This document shows positions 45,201 through 56,988 of a stretch of 64,000 nt of DNA, in pieces. Under the pieces are notes generated by a model. The model was not told the origin of the DNA. It did not search any database and worked only from the letters and a program-made list of their open reading frames with translations. The DNA lies in NCBI GenBank assembly GCA_034359265.1, contig CP136898.1:2296501-2360500 (forward strand). The letters are read 5' to 3'. The stretch's first letter is position 1, and each line of letters opens with the position of its first letter. Source of the DNA: Canna indica (taxonomy: Eukaryota; Streptophyta; Magnoliopsida; Zingiberales; Cannaceae). A program made the translations under genes and the position numbers.

Positions 45201-45708
45201 TTTAGGAGTAGGTGAGGTGTATTTGTTGTGTTCACCGCCTTTGGTTGCATCTTAGGCCATGTTGTTATGCATTGTTGAGTTGACACTTGATACTTGTTGA
45301 ACATATTGTGATTCTCCTACTCAGCATTCGCTGATCTCCGTTGTTTTTGCTTCAGACTTGCAGGGGTGAGCAGTCGATTTGTAGATCGAGGTGTATATAG
45401 TTTTTGTCAGCTAGTAGTCAGTCGTAGATGTGGAGCTCTGATGGCGACTGCTTTTGTATTTTGGTTTGTTTTATCGTCTTATAGCTCGACTTTGATATTG
45501 TTATTTTGGAGCTATAAATTATAGATCAATTTTATATTTGGTTAAATATTGCATTTGATCGGACTTATGAATTATAGTTATTGATTTTTATGTTGTTGTT
45601 TTCTTTAATGTTATGATTTGTGGCTTTTCCTTCCGCTGTGCGGTGTTCGAGTCGCCGTTGCATTTCGGGTCGGGGTCGCCGAGGGCGGGCCCGGGTCGGG
45701 GCGTGACA
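42250..45708 (+). mobile_element. Solo LTR of the same chromovirus family as 10970-20582
   Basis: It begins TGTTATATCCTG, ends GGGTCGGGGCGTGACA and is flanked by a perfect TAGGA duplication (42245-42249 and 45709-45713). No primer site or coding sequence follows, so unequal LTR recombination has removed the interior. At 3459 bp it is about 1.17 kb longer than the LTRs of the young element, largely because of a 182-bp subrepeat array and extra copies of TTGATCATG...CTTGGAGTTGTT units (about 44690-44890). Short frames inside, such as 42294-43094 on the minus strand, are LTR sequence and not genes. Confidence 0.93.
43250..44190 (+). repeat. 182-bp tandem subrepeats inside the solo LTR
   Basis: The word G(C/T)GATGGTGG recurs at 43275, 43457, 43639, 43821, 44004 and 44177, giving spacings of 182, 182, 182, 183 and 173 bp. 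Each unit contains TTTTCGCGTGCTGAACGCGATGG, GATATGATTTTGATAT, GAAATTAATTTAGTTGGTGG and CGAGTTGTCGGTTGAAGTTGAGG, with scattered changes. The young full-length element has this word once per LTR (about 11980). Confidence 0.92.
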
Positions 45709-45949
45709 TAGGAACATGTCATATATAGGGTAGGGTCCGGGTATCATGAAAAATATAAGGTACTCGGACTCGCTCACTCCTAAATGTTGTGTGGACATCC
45801 ACATCTGAATGTGTTGCAGATATGGATATTCATATTTATATTCGCATCGGATGCAGTGCGAATGCGATCCTGCAGATGTGCAGATGTGAAGCGTGATACA
45901 GATATTGATAAACAATATCTGCACCGTATTCGATCCGTTGTCATCCCTA

Positions 45950-47293
45950 ATTATAATGTTGTCTTTAAAATTAAAAGTAATAGTGTAAAATGTTTTGTCT
46001 TTTGTCTTATATTTTTCTCCCTGATTCAACTAAGTGATCTTTCTTATGGATTGAAACACTTTGAATTGTTCTGGATTAAATGGAAAGAAAAATTTAAACA
46101 TTTTAAGGCTGTTTATCAAACTTATCTAGCCAGTATCTTTTTAACTGACTGTACTTCAACCTTTAGAATTGCTTAGTTATAATATGAAAGTATTTAGTCA
46201 CCACCATTACATAAAGCCATTTTCAAATGTCTCATTTTCCTTCTTTTTAAGAACATCATGTCTTAGGCAACAAAAGAATCAATCAAATTAGGAGTATGGT
46301 TAGTAGAATCAATCTAGTATGTGTGTTAGATGATTTTGAGGACAACTCAAGCATCAGACTTTTGGACAAAGAGGAAGAAGATTGATGATGTGGAAAATGC
46401 ATGCATTTTGCAGTCAACTTTCAAACCACATCTATGAAAGTTGGAAGGAGTGGATTGATGATACTCTATTTATTTATTCAGAAAAAAATAGATGATTCCC
46501 TGTCTCAATTTTGCCTCATTTTGTTTTGAATTGTTCTTTTCTTCCAAAGAAAAGTTACAACCACTGTTTCCAACACTGCAGAATTCATGCCTCACCATGT
46601 AAACCCAATAGTTCCATTTGCAGCAAAATGGAGGTCTCCAGAAAAGATTTCATCTTTTGGTTGTAAATCAAAGAAAAAGGTAGCTGATTTGACTTCATCC
46701 TACACATTAAACCCAATAAGAAACAGTGGTTTCTGAAGCTAGGAATTAAAATGAAGCAAAATGTAGAGAAGGCATCTCCAATGAAGTCTCTTTAACTTTT
46801 TTACATTGACTAAGAACAATTTAAGTCCATTTCATCCAATATATCTCTTCTTAAATGTTTAACACTCAAGTGTAGCTGGACAAAAAGTTCAACAGAGTAT
46901 CAAATTTTGGTGGCTGATGGCCTTCCTGCTTTATTCTTTGGTCCCCTAACAAGAAATTAATCATCCTTGGTTCTACTTCCTACTGCAAGTAAGTGATCTT
47001 AAATGTAATACTAAGCATCTTTTAGCTACAGGAACTTAACATCCTGTCCTTTCATTCTTCTTCACACAAATTTCCTCACTAGCTATCTTAATTAGGTGGT
47101 AAAAGATTCCCACTTCTTACTCAAGATTCTTCCAGTATTGCTACCAAAACAAGAGCAGACAGTAGTAATTAACAAGGAATGGCATCCTTTCCAAGTCAAA
47201 CTTAGAAGGGGAGCATTCATTATGCTCTTCTTCTTCATCTACCTTTCACCACAAAACAAATTTTTTTGAGATCGACCGTATCAGTCCAACTGC
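45950..47293. other. Region without a gene, 3' flank of the HIPP gene
   Basis: The sequence is AT-rich and has no recognisable coding region or transposon ends. The part nearest 47293 should contain the 3' UTR of the HIPP gene. A 130-codon open frame at 45784-46176 starts inside the hAT element and has no recognisable content. Confidence 0.5.
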
Positions 47294-48098
47294 TCACATG
47301 ATCTTGCAACCGACGGTGTTATCCTCGTTGAAGTAGTCACCAAAAGCAGTGGCCTGAGACTGCAATGGCGGCGGCAGGGGGCGATACGCCGCGCCCTCCA
47401 CCGGCATTTGGTAGTATGCTGCAGGGCTGGGATGGGCGCACATGGTGTAGCATGGCGGCATCGGGTAGTAAACTCTTGCGTGCACCATGCCCGGGTTCAT
47501 CATGTAGCTCATCTGCGGAACAATTGTTGGGTACGAGCTCATTGTTCTTTCAGGGGAAGTGTTCTTGGCAGTACTGTCGGTGATCTCTTTCTCACTCGCG
47601 TTAGCTTTCCTGACGTCGTCGTCATCTCCATTGCTCTTGCTCTCGTTGTTCTTATTGGCGTCACTCGAGTTCGCGGACTTCTCCTTCTTTGGGTTGGCCT
47701 TCTCGGCGTCTTTGTCTTTCTCCTTATTACATGGTTTCTCTGGTTTTTTCTCAGGAGATTCGGAGCTCTTATTCTCTCCTTGGGGGAAAACCTCGGCGGT
47801 CTTTCCCACCTTCGACAACCTCTTGATGAGAATTCCAGCATCAACATTACCGATGACGGTGACTCTGGGGAGAGTTGGGTGGATGTCTGTTCTCAGTACT
47901 CCTTTCATGCTTAAGGCCTTCAAAACCTTTTTCTTGCAGCCATCGCAGCAGTTGACTGAAACCTTCAGCTCAACTCTCTGCACAAATTTCTATCTTCTCA
48001 ATAAGTAATTGATACATATAAATATATATATATATATATACAGAGAGAGAGAGAGAGTTATATGTGCTGCTCACCTTCAAGTTCTCTTCCTTCGTCAT
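47294..48098 (-). CDS. HIPP: Heavy-metal-associated isoprenylated plant protein (HIPP)
   Basis: Two exons on the minus strand (48075-48098, encoding MTKEENLK, and 47294-47977) join in frame to about 235 residues. An N-terminal HMA fold carries the metal-binding NCCDGC motif (CxxC) within VELKVSVNCCDGCKKKVLKA, and continues through GVLRTDIHPTLPRVTVIGNVD to about residue 75. A long Lys/Glu/Asn/Asp-rich low-complexity linker follows, then a Pro/Tyr/Met-rich tail. The protein ends CKIM, a CaaX box for isoprenylation and membrane association. HIPPs bind soft metals and act in metal homeostasis and stress; the specific metal cannot be read from sequence. The very short first exon before the HMA domain is common in this family. 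A TATA box lies about 70 bp upstream. Confidence 0.92.
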
Positions 48099-48166
48099 CT
48101 TACACTGTTTTGAGAGAGAGAGAGAGAGAGAGAGATGGCTTGTAGGAGGTAGGGCAAGTGAAAGGG

Positions 48167-48174
48167 TTTATATA
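48167..48174 (-). promoter_or_regulatory. TATA box of the HIPP gene
   Basis: TATATAAA on the minus strand lies about 70 bp upstream of the ATG. A (GA/CT)n tract at 48112-48136 lies between them, in the likely 5' UTR. Confidence 0.65.
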
Positions 48175-48285
48175 GTGAGCAAAATGGTAGTGTCATTTAA
48201 TTAAGAAGAGTATTTTAACCCACATTATGTATGTTATTAAAACAAAGCTTTACACCAAATTGGGACAACTCATGCACTGTACTTA

Positions 48286-48838
48286 ATGTTAAAAAATTAG
48301 TAGACCTAACTCATCCCATAAACTAGCTCATGAGGAGAGGATTGCCTAAACTATTTAAAATCTATTTTGATCATATTTTTAATCATTGTGGAATTTTAAC
48401 ACACTTCCCTTGCGCCCAAGATTGAACATCTGGAGCGTGTAGTTTTGCAGGACTGGACATCTGCAGGTGACACAATATCAACCACATGTTTGGCTCTGAT
48501 ATCATGTTAAAAAATTAGTTGGTCTAACTCACCCCAAAAACTAGCTCATGAGGAGAGAATTGCCCAAACTATTTAAAGACTACCTTTGCCATATTTTTAA
48601 CCAATGTGAGACTTTAACACACCCCTCTCACGCTCAGGATTGGACATCTGGAGCGTGGAGCTTTGCAGGATTGGATATCTGCGGGTGACACAATATCAAC
48701 CACATGATAGGTTCTAATATCATGTTAAAAAATTAATTGGTCTAATTCATCCCAAAAGCTAGTTCATGAGGAGATGATTCTCAAACTATTTAAAGGCTAA
48801 TTTGATCATATTTTTAAACAATATGAGATTTTAACACG
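48286..48838. repeat. 218-bp tandem repeat, 2.5 copies
   Basis: ATGTTAAAAAATTA starts recur at 48286, 48504 and 48722, exactly 218 bp apart. Each is followed by CTAGCTCATGAGGAGAG, AAACTATTTAAA, TTTTAACACA, CATCTGGAGCGTG and GACACAATATCAACCACATG; the third copy stops about half way. The copies differ at many sites, so the array is not new. The family resembles a common dispersed plant intergenic repeat. Confidence 0.88.
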
Positions 48839-50400
48839 TAAAAGAGAATAATAGATCTTCTCGAGACACAATACGAGATCTGAATGATGATTAATTACAG
48901 TTTTGCATAAATAAAGAGATTCAGTGAAGAAGTTCATATATTTATTTGAAGACAGGCTGAATGAGATGGAGCATGAAAAAGCTAGAGGAGAATATTCTTC
49001 TTCTGTACTTATAATTTAAGTAGCAACTTAATTAGTATGAGATGACAATACAGTTTTGGTGTTTTGTTTGTCAACCTGGGGGCGGAATACAAGTGGAATA
49101 TAATTCTAATGTACATGAATGGTAGAAGAAGAATGATTAGGAGTAGTTTATAAGGAGGAGAAGTGCAACACAGTCTAGCATATGGCAAGAATAAAGCGCA
49201 TCAGCCAACTCAAAGGGAGGCTGATGAGTGTAAGGCTTCTTCATACACCGATCCTTTTCATTTCTTGCATTGTGGTTGGGAATCAGGATTCCTGGATCCA
49301 AATACATCACCTTAGTTTATTAACTTACAACATTAATATATTAATTAAGAGAAATCAAGAGAATGATCTCAGCATTTTATATATGTATGATTTTTTTAAA
49401 AAAAATATCGCAAAAATGCAACAGGTGTTTCGCGAATGAGAGGACGATCATTCGTGGAACTTGCATCTGAGGGCTCTTCGCTTTTAAGGAGCATAGCAAC
49501 AAAAAAGTGTAAAACAGGCATAAATTTATGGACTCATGTGTCAGGTGCCAGTTTGAAATCGGCACATGATATTGACGGGTGCCAGTTAGGCGTCGATTTC
49601 CTAGTTTCAGATGCCAGCTCCAAGCTGGTGCCAGATTCTAGGAACCCGATGCCTATATAGGTGCCAAATTTTGGGATTTATGCGTATTTTGGCAGATTTA
49701 TTCTCACATCATTAGTTTAGGGACACATTGATAAAAATTATACAAGCGTCGATTATTTATTTTTTATAATAAAAAAATTATAAATGAGATGAAAATTATT
49801 TTAAGTCTCACGTTGATACAAATTATTTTTTAAATAGTTCTTAGTTATTATAAATATCATATTTATAGTCACACATAATTTAAATTTTTTTATTACTTTT
49901 AAATATTATAAATATCCGGTTAAACTTAAAAAAATTATAATATTTTATATATTTTATAAATTAATAATATGAATAAAATTAATGTATTTTAATATTTGAA
50001 TATCAACACCTATATCTTAGGCGTTGGTATTCAATAAATTGGCGCCCCTATTTGTTATTTTAATATCACCGTCTCTTTTGGACGTTAGTTCTGTATTTTC
50101 TTCATCCATCATTATTTATCCTCATACTAACTATTTTGAGTGTGTTTAAACTCATATTTAGACCCCCAAAAGGATCAATTTCTCTATTAAAATGAGTCGG
50201 TATTATATTAATTTGTCGTAGTGAAACATCCGAGACATCCGATAGTGGCCCTTTAGGCACTTCGACACGATTATGACTTACCTACACCTACGGGGTCTCC
50301 TTGTTAGAGGCTTGTACTATAGAGGAGTTTGTGTCTATTTGCCCATTTTGTCTTGAGCGTGTTTTTATTTTACTCTTTTCCCATAATTATGACTTGTATT
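48839..50400. other. Region without a recognised gene
   Basis: Small open frames (49182-49439, 49436-49660) have no recognisable content. About 49545-49670 has several GGTGCCAG(T/A)T words and about 49995-50090 has related GGCGTTGGTAT/GGCGCC words, suggesting an old repeat. The rest is AT-rich. Confidence 0.5.
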
Positions 50401-50846
50401 TAGGCATGTCCATTATTCGGTTCACACCGAATTGAACCGAAAACCGAACCAAATTATTTGGTTCGGTTCGGTTTCAACGCTGTGGGGTTCGGTTCTTGAC
50501 CCGAATCGAACCCGAACAATGCTATTCGGTTCGGATCTGGTTCCCAAAATTTGGGAACCGACCCGAACCGAAAACCGAATAACTAAAAATATTAATTTTT
50601 TTTTCCAGATTTTGGGTTCGGGTCGAGTAGTTAGAGTAAGTGGGTTAGGCCCGTTAGGGTTAATACATTGTTTGGATAAATTTTTGATTTTTTCGGGTTG
50701 AAATCGAACCAAATAATTTTGGTTCGGATTAGATCGGTTTAGGCATAATTCGATTCGAGTTCGGGTTGAAATATTAGTGTGAACAAAAATTCGATTTGGT
50801 TTAATTCAGTCGGTTCGATTCGATTTGAACCGAATGGACATCCCTA
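50401..50846. mobile_element. Non-autonomous hAT-type element (446 bp)
   Basis: The ends TAGGCATGTCCATTATTCGG and CCGAATGGACATCCCTA form a terminal inverted repeat, and the 8-bp duplication CTTGTATT is perfect (50393-50400 and 50847-50854). The interior is a dense, partly palindromic set of GGTTCGGTTCGG and CCGAACCGAA words that makes long hairpins; it has no real coding content. Confidence 0.88.
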
Positions 50847-50854
50847 CTTGTATT

Positions 50855-51544
50855 ACTCACCCCTTGTGATTAATACAAACTTGCTTTTTCTTAAAAAATG
50901 CATTTAATAAAAGTTACTTTGTGCCTTTGTTAAGTTGTTTATTTCATACGATAAAAGATGATACAACGAGGGATGAATTTCAATCCCTTATTTATTTAGT
51001 GCTTGGCTTAAAAAAAATTAGGATTTAAAAAATATAAATCTATGTTCAATTCTTTCTTTCATTTGTTATCCTGTCTTATCATATATATTCTATCCACTAA
51101 AGTAAACATACCAACACAATAATAAATTACAATACATGAGCTTTTTAACCCATTTAAGTTTCATGTTGACAAATCGGGACAAATTAAACTATATATTATC
51201 AATTTTAATTTAAACATTTTGTATTTTACGAACAAAAAAAATTCTAAGCACATGAACGATGTGCGAATTAGGGTTGATTGGTCTTGGACAAAGCTTGGTG
51301 GATGTCATTTTCCTTGATCTAATTTGGATAATATGCCATTGTTCTTGTTCATGAATTCCACATTTGATCATATAAAAAAATGAAACTAAAGTTGTCACTT
51401 TTTCAAAATAAGGAATTTATATGTTTCCATTCTATCCACTACAGTCATAGAGTTGCAAAATAAAGTGTGCATTCAATGGTCAGCGTATATGTCCTGATTC
51501 AGTTATTTATCGGTCAAAGATTGCCAATTGAAATCTTCCATAAG
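50855..51544. other. Region without a gene
   Basis: The stretch is AT-rich with no recognised coding sequence. The 5' truncation point of the LINE lies at or just after its right end. Confidence 0.5.
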
Positions 51545-54500
51545 AAACAAAACTAGCTATTTTGGCAATTGCTTAAGTAGTCTCGGCTTCTCCCTAAGTA
51601 ACTGGAGCAGATAAATCTTTGGCTCAACGGAGAAAGATCTTAAAATTACTCTTGAGGAACTTGGGGCCTTAGAAGCTGCAGATGAAGCAAAAGTTGCTAC
51701 TGAATATGAGATTAACAAGCTTAATTGTCTCACAAACAAGACTATGACCCTCAATAGGCAAATCTATATTAAATAATGGACCAAACCAAGAACAAATTGG
51801 GTGGATATGAATGATAAAAATATCAAGTACTTTCATAATTTGGTAAAGTATAAAAGAAGACATAATACCATACTTCAAATCTCTGTAGAAGAAAAAGTGT
51901 ACACTGATACTAAATAGATTTTGGCTGAATTTGTTAACTGGTACATCAATCTATGGAGGAAAGATTGTCTACATGATAATGGATTAAACTGGGATGAGAT
52001 AAAAAAATTGAATTGGAGGAAAATCCCTAAAAATAATCACAACATGCTTACTGAAAAGTTCACTGAATCAGAAGTCATTCTAGCCATGAACAGTTTAGGC
52101 AAAAGGAAAGCACCAGGGCCTAATGGCTACAACCTAGAATTCTTCTGGAAATTCGGGGAGATAATAATGAATTCATATATGGAAGCTTTAGATGGTTTAT
52201 TCCATGATGAGAAATTACCTGAATCATGGTCAAACTAACCTTATCTTCATCCCGAAAGGTGATAATCCACAGGGCATCAAAGACTATAGGCCCATTGCAC
52301 TTTGCAATGTGGCCTATAAGATTTTCTCAAAAGTTATTGTCAATAGACTAAAATTCTGAATTGGAGATATCATTACAAAAGAGCCATCAGCTTTTGTAGA
52401 AAAAACAAATATGCATGACAATATCATTATTCTTTTTGAAATTGTTAGTATAATTGGAAAATAGTAAAGAAAGCATTCATAGCTCTTAAAAACATCTGCT
52501 ATTGCATGAACTTGCCTGTTAAGTTAGTCAATTGATTTACTACTTGTCTGGAGGCTGCTAGCTTTAAATGTTGCATAAATGAGATCCAATCAAAAAGTTT
52601 CAAAAGTTTCAAAGGGGTGAGACAAGGTGATCCTCTTTCACCCTACTTGTTCATCATTGTTCAAGAGCTACTATCTGTTATGATTGAACAGTAGGTTAAA
52701 AATGGGCATATCAAAGCTTTCAAATACAATTTTTTTTGTCTCAGCCATCTCTTCTCTGCGGATGATATAATCTTGTTAATTAAATATTGCAAAAGGTCTT
52801 GTGCTTACCTTAAAAAAGTCTTAAGCTTGTATGGTGATATAACCAACCAGAGTATCAACCTTAGGAAATCAGAATATTTCTTCCCAAGTGACTACCCAAA
52901 AGCCAAGAGAGATGGATATATGTGCTTTATTGGGCATTAGAGAAGGTTCTCTACCATTCAAATATTTGGGAGCTCATATTGACAAGGGTAGAACACCTAT
53001 TAACATTCAAAGACAAATCATAGGCAAAACTAAAAAAAGATTGAAAAGTTGGGCAAGTAAGAATATCACTCAAGCATGCAAAGCTGTGCTATTAAACTCT
53101 GTGGTTAACTCAATTCCTATCCACACCCTGGCTACCACATGGCTCAATGATGTTGTGGTAAAAGATTATGAGAAACTAGCTAGGAATTATTTTTGGAAGT
53201 CTGGAAAGAAAAAGCATGATCTTCATCTTGCAAATTGAAAAAAAATCTCTCTTAGTAGGCTCAATGAGGGCCTAGGAATCAGGGATTTAAAGCTAGTAAA
53301 ATTTTCAATTCATGCCAAAAGGATCATTCCTTTGCTGAACCGAAAGAACTCTAGCTGGGTCAACTTACTGACTACAAAACATGATAGAATTCATCCATGG
53401 AATGAAGCTTGTGACAAAGGCAAAAGCTAGGCCACCAAGAGTCTGTTCATGACTTTACACAAACTGAAGGATGGTCTAAAAATAAGAATTGGAAATGGAC
53501 ACTCCACTAATGCTTGGGAAGATCCCTGGATTGATTGCCTTCCTATCAATAGATGACCAACATTCATAAATATTAACAAGATGAATGAAATCAATATGGT
53601 AAGTGATCTCATCCTTAACAAGGAATGGAACTTACCTCTCCTTCCACAGCTCTTTGGGGTTGACTTGGTGAACTCGATTTCTAAAATTTACTTGCCTTGG
53701 AAGGACAAACATGATAAGTGGATATGGGTTCTAAATAAGAAAAGAAAGTTGAACTGCAAATGTGCCTATAATTTCCTGAAAAATGAAGCTGTTTCAAAAA
53801 CTGACAAAGTTTTTAACTGGAGATTATTATGGAGCCTGAAAATTCTACCAAAAATTAAAATTTTCTTATGGAAGTTAGTCCAAGGGAGATTACCTACTTC
53901 CAAATGGCTTTCCATGATGAAGATCATCTCTGAACATGAATGTTGGATCTGCAAAATAGACTAGGATAACATTTTTCACATTTTCTTTGAATGCAACTAT
54001 GCTATCAAATTCTGGGCTGATTTAAAATCTGCTTTAAACCATAAATTTGAATCTATGGACAATTGGATACATGAAAAATGGGCTGATGAAAGGAAAGATT
54101 TGAACAAGGATAGAAGGATGACATTGTTATGCAGTATTACAATTGGTCTATGGATCTTATGAAAGAATAAAAATGAGGCATGTTTCAAGGATAAATTTGC
54201 TGGCCACAATACACTGATATCTAGAGTTCTAGCTGAGCTAAACAATGTGAAGCAATTGAATAAGTGTAATCCTATAAAGGTAGTGTTCAATGATGCTGAT
54301 GTGACTAAACTGTCCAGTTTTCACTGCAATGATAGCAGGGATAACAAACATCACAAGTCTGGAAACCTTGCCAGTGTTCATGCTCATTTCAACCCTCCTC
54401 TTGCTACTTATTGTGATGTAGCTTGGCTCAAACAGTCAAGCAAAATTGGACCTGGTTTCTACATAGTCAATGAAAGAAATGTAAAATTCACAAAAGGTTT

Positions 54501-55035
54501 TAGCTCTTCTTATGCTCCTGATATTTTAAGTGCTGAATTAAGGGCAATCTGGTGGTGCTTAACAAAAGCTGAACTAATCAACATTAAACATCTCAAAATT
54601 TTCTCTGATTGCAAGGGTGTTGTTGACATTTTGAATGACCATATGAAACCCCCATGGAATGTGAAAGAACTGGTTATTGATATCCTTGGCATTGGTAAAA
54701 AGCTTGGTGTTCTTGGGTGGATTCATATTAGCAGAGAGCATAACTTTTTGGCACACCAATTGACAAATTATGGTATCTCTGAGAGGCCCTCAATCCCTTC
54801 TTCTTCTTCAAAGTCATGGAACATTGTTGGTAGCTGCATTAATAACTTCCACAAATGGAGAATGTTCATTGATCCTCATTATGTTGATATTTCTCAAAAC
54901 ATCAATCCTTGTAAATCTTGTAATCTCTATCATTTTTTGTTATCTGATGTATCGAGGCTATGCATTTCTGATGCTAACCTCATCCAAAACTACATCTCTG
55001 ATGTAAGGTCTCAGCCTGAAGGTTTCAATGGTTAA
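51545..55035 (+). pseudogene. Decayed L1-type LINE ORF2 (reverse transcriptase, zf-RVT, RNase H)
   Basis: Fragments of one ORF2 lie in order on the plus strand but are split by stops and frameshifts. A pre-RT part is around 51650-51900 (NWVDMNDKNIKYFH). RT segments follow with APGPNGYNLEFFW (about 52110), DYRPIALCNVAYKIFSK (about 52285), VRQGDPLSPYLFI (about 52617) and the catalytic SADD at about 52757 in place of the usual FADD. A zinc-binding zf-RVT segment covers 53700-53960 with CWIC, and a plant-type RNase H is in the open frame 54247-55035 (DVAW, AELRAIWWCL, IFSDCKGVV). The endonuclease half is missing, so the copy is 5'-truncated and dead. No clear poly-A tail or target duplication was identified. 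Confidence 0.88.
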
Positions 55036-56988
55036 TAAAATTTCTTCCCATTCGAGAGAATATGGTGGTACTTGGGCTCCTGGCGATGAGTGCACGGTCA
55101 CTGACTCTCTGCCTCCTTCACCCAGTTCCTGAGTACAATTTGACTTTAGGGGTGATTTTATATATATATAAAAAATCTCCGATAAGAATATAATTATAAC
55201 ATAATTAAATGCCACATTAATTAGACATTTATTTTGACTTGTAAGGAAAAATTTAATTAAAAGTAATTTCGAAAATTATATGAATGAATCTTACATGAGA
55301 AATTCTAAATCCTCCCAACTCATGTGCCTAATAATTCTCCTAATACTCACATATAATAACGTATTCATGATTGTTGATATAATTACCATTCATACCATTG
55401 TGAGTGGCTAGGAAGATTATAGTGGTGGCCATTGATCAACGAAATTATTCTTAGAATATTTGAGCATTTAGGTTAATTTCTTTTACACATTCAAATTCAA
55501 GATGGACAAGATGTTGGTTTCTTCTTGATCACATCTTATTTAGTACTTGATTTTATTAATTAGTGTTTTTTTAAACAAAATAGACTTTCCAACATAATCA
55601 TTAAACACAAAAATATGAGAATAAAATTATTATAACTAAGAATTGAACTCATGATGGGCAACATATTTAAATGGTCCAACCGCTAAACTAATAATTGATC
55701 AATGATTTTTCTAGTGTGTGTAATGTACCTTTTATTTGCATCTACAAAATAAATAATTTGATTTTTAAGAAAAAATATTTTTTTTGGTCTATTGATGTTT
55801 ATACATATTGTATATATATATATTGGGTACCCGTCACGGGGGACGGGTCCTCACAGATATTTACGGGTATCCATGACACTTTAAAAATAATAAATAATAA
55901 TAATAATAATTATTATTATTCAAACTCACAATAACAAAATAAATATCACCAACAATATAAGTTCTAAGAATTTTTTTTAATGATTTTATAGTTTATGTAT
56001 ACAAGAGTACTTTTTTTGTAATTATATTTATATTCACGAGTAGTGGGTAGCTGCGGATACAGGTACTATAATATTCGTACATACCTTAAACAAATAAAAT
56101 TTTTTACTCACAATATCCTCACGAATAAAATATTAGTTCTAAAGTACTTATCATAAACGAGTAAATATTCACGTACAATATAAACGAGTAAATATTCACG
56201 TACAATACTAGCTTGAACAAGTATTTGTTGTCATCCCTAACCGCATAGACTGCGTGCTTATGTGACTTCAAGTGTACTCGACCATGCTAGCTTGTTTAGG
56301 TTGAATATTGTAATAAACAGTGGAGTACTATTCTACCCATGCTAATGTAACATAGTTGAACATTCCACTCCTAATATTTAGTCAAGTGCTACATTTTCTT
56401 TTATAGAAAAATAATAATTCTCAGTTGATATGTTGTTATTCAATTTGATTCGAAATAAAATTGTCTCAAAAATAATACACCTTTGCATGCTTGTCAACAT
56501 AAATACTGGAGTATATTAATTTAATTTAGCTGGTCGCATGTGATTGTGACCCCATTCGCAAATAATTCTTCGCAGGCACAAGTCTGCATGGATGCATGCT
56601 TCATTTAATGCTTGCGAGCATCGCATGGCCTCGAAAGCAAACCGACAAACGCGCACATGCCTCGCTGTTCCCAAGTCCATCGCATCATGCGTTGCTTTCT
56701 TCATGGATTCTCTCGTACCATTACAACTATATCCACATGGAATTATTTATTACAATATATATGTAATTTAATTTAATTTAATTAACCAAAAACAATAATT
56801 ATAAATATATTATATTTAGAGTTCCACGTTAATTTTACATCCACAATCCACCAAATGTAATAAGCAAGGCCGCAATAATAATAATAATAATAGTAATAAC
56901 AAAGAGAGATATATGTGATATATCTGCTCGGCGACGCGCATGAATTGCAAGATCCGAATTGAAATAGGGATGAGTACGGGATCGAAAA
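55036..56988. other. Region without a gene, 3' flank of XTH
   Basis: About 55040-55180 may be the LINE 3' tail. A single hAT-like end (TTGTCATCCCTA, 56229-56240) follows an AT-rich block with duplicated GTAAATATTCACGTACAATA words (56160-56210) and a CCCGTCACGGGGGACGGG palindrome (about 55829-55850); together these suggest a decayed hAT element from about 55825 to 56240. The final 170 bp probably contain the XTH 3' UTR. Nothing else is recognised. Confidence 0.5.

Larger units (their letters stand above)
42035..45782. mobile_element. Middle hAT-type element, itself interrupted by a solo LTR
   Basis: The left end TAGGGGTGTAAATATATAGG and right end GGACTCGCTCACTCCTA bound the unit. The octamers AATGTGGT (42027-42034) and AATGTTGT (45783-45790) differ at one base, supporting a hAT insertion. 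Without the LTR it is about 290 bp. A related copy in opposite orientation lies at about 125-480. Confidence 0.7.
41590..45949. mobile_element. Outer hAT-type element, split by nested insertions
   Basis: The left end TAGGGGTGACAATTTT (41590) and right end GTTGTCATCCCTA (45937-45949) form a terminal inverted repeat. The flanking octamers GTTAAAAT and ATTATAAT agree at six of eight positions, a plausible decayed duplication. Its own sequence is 41590-42034 plus 45783-45949, with repeated TCGCATC/ATATGGATAT words. Everything between is a later insertion. Confidence 0.6.

Noticed and set aside
42250..45708. Possible second full-length chromovirus
   Set aside because: There is one LTR unit only, with matching TAGGA duplications right at its ends and no gag-pol, primer site or polypurine tract.
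49182..49439. 85-codon frame as a gene or microRNA precursor
   Set aside because: No recognisable domain, and no match to the conserved plant microRNA sequences I could compare by eye.
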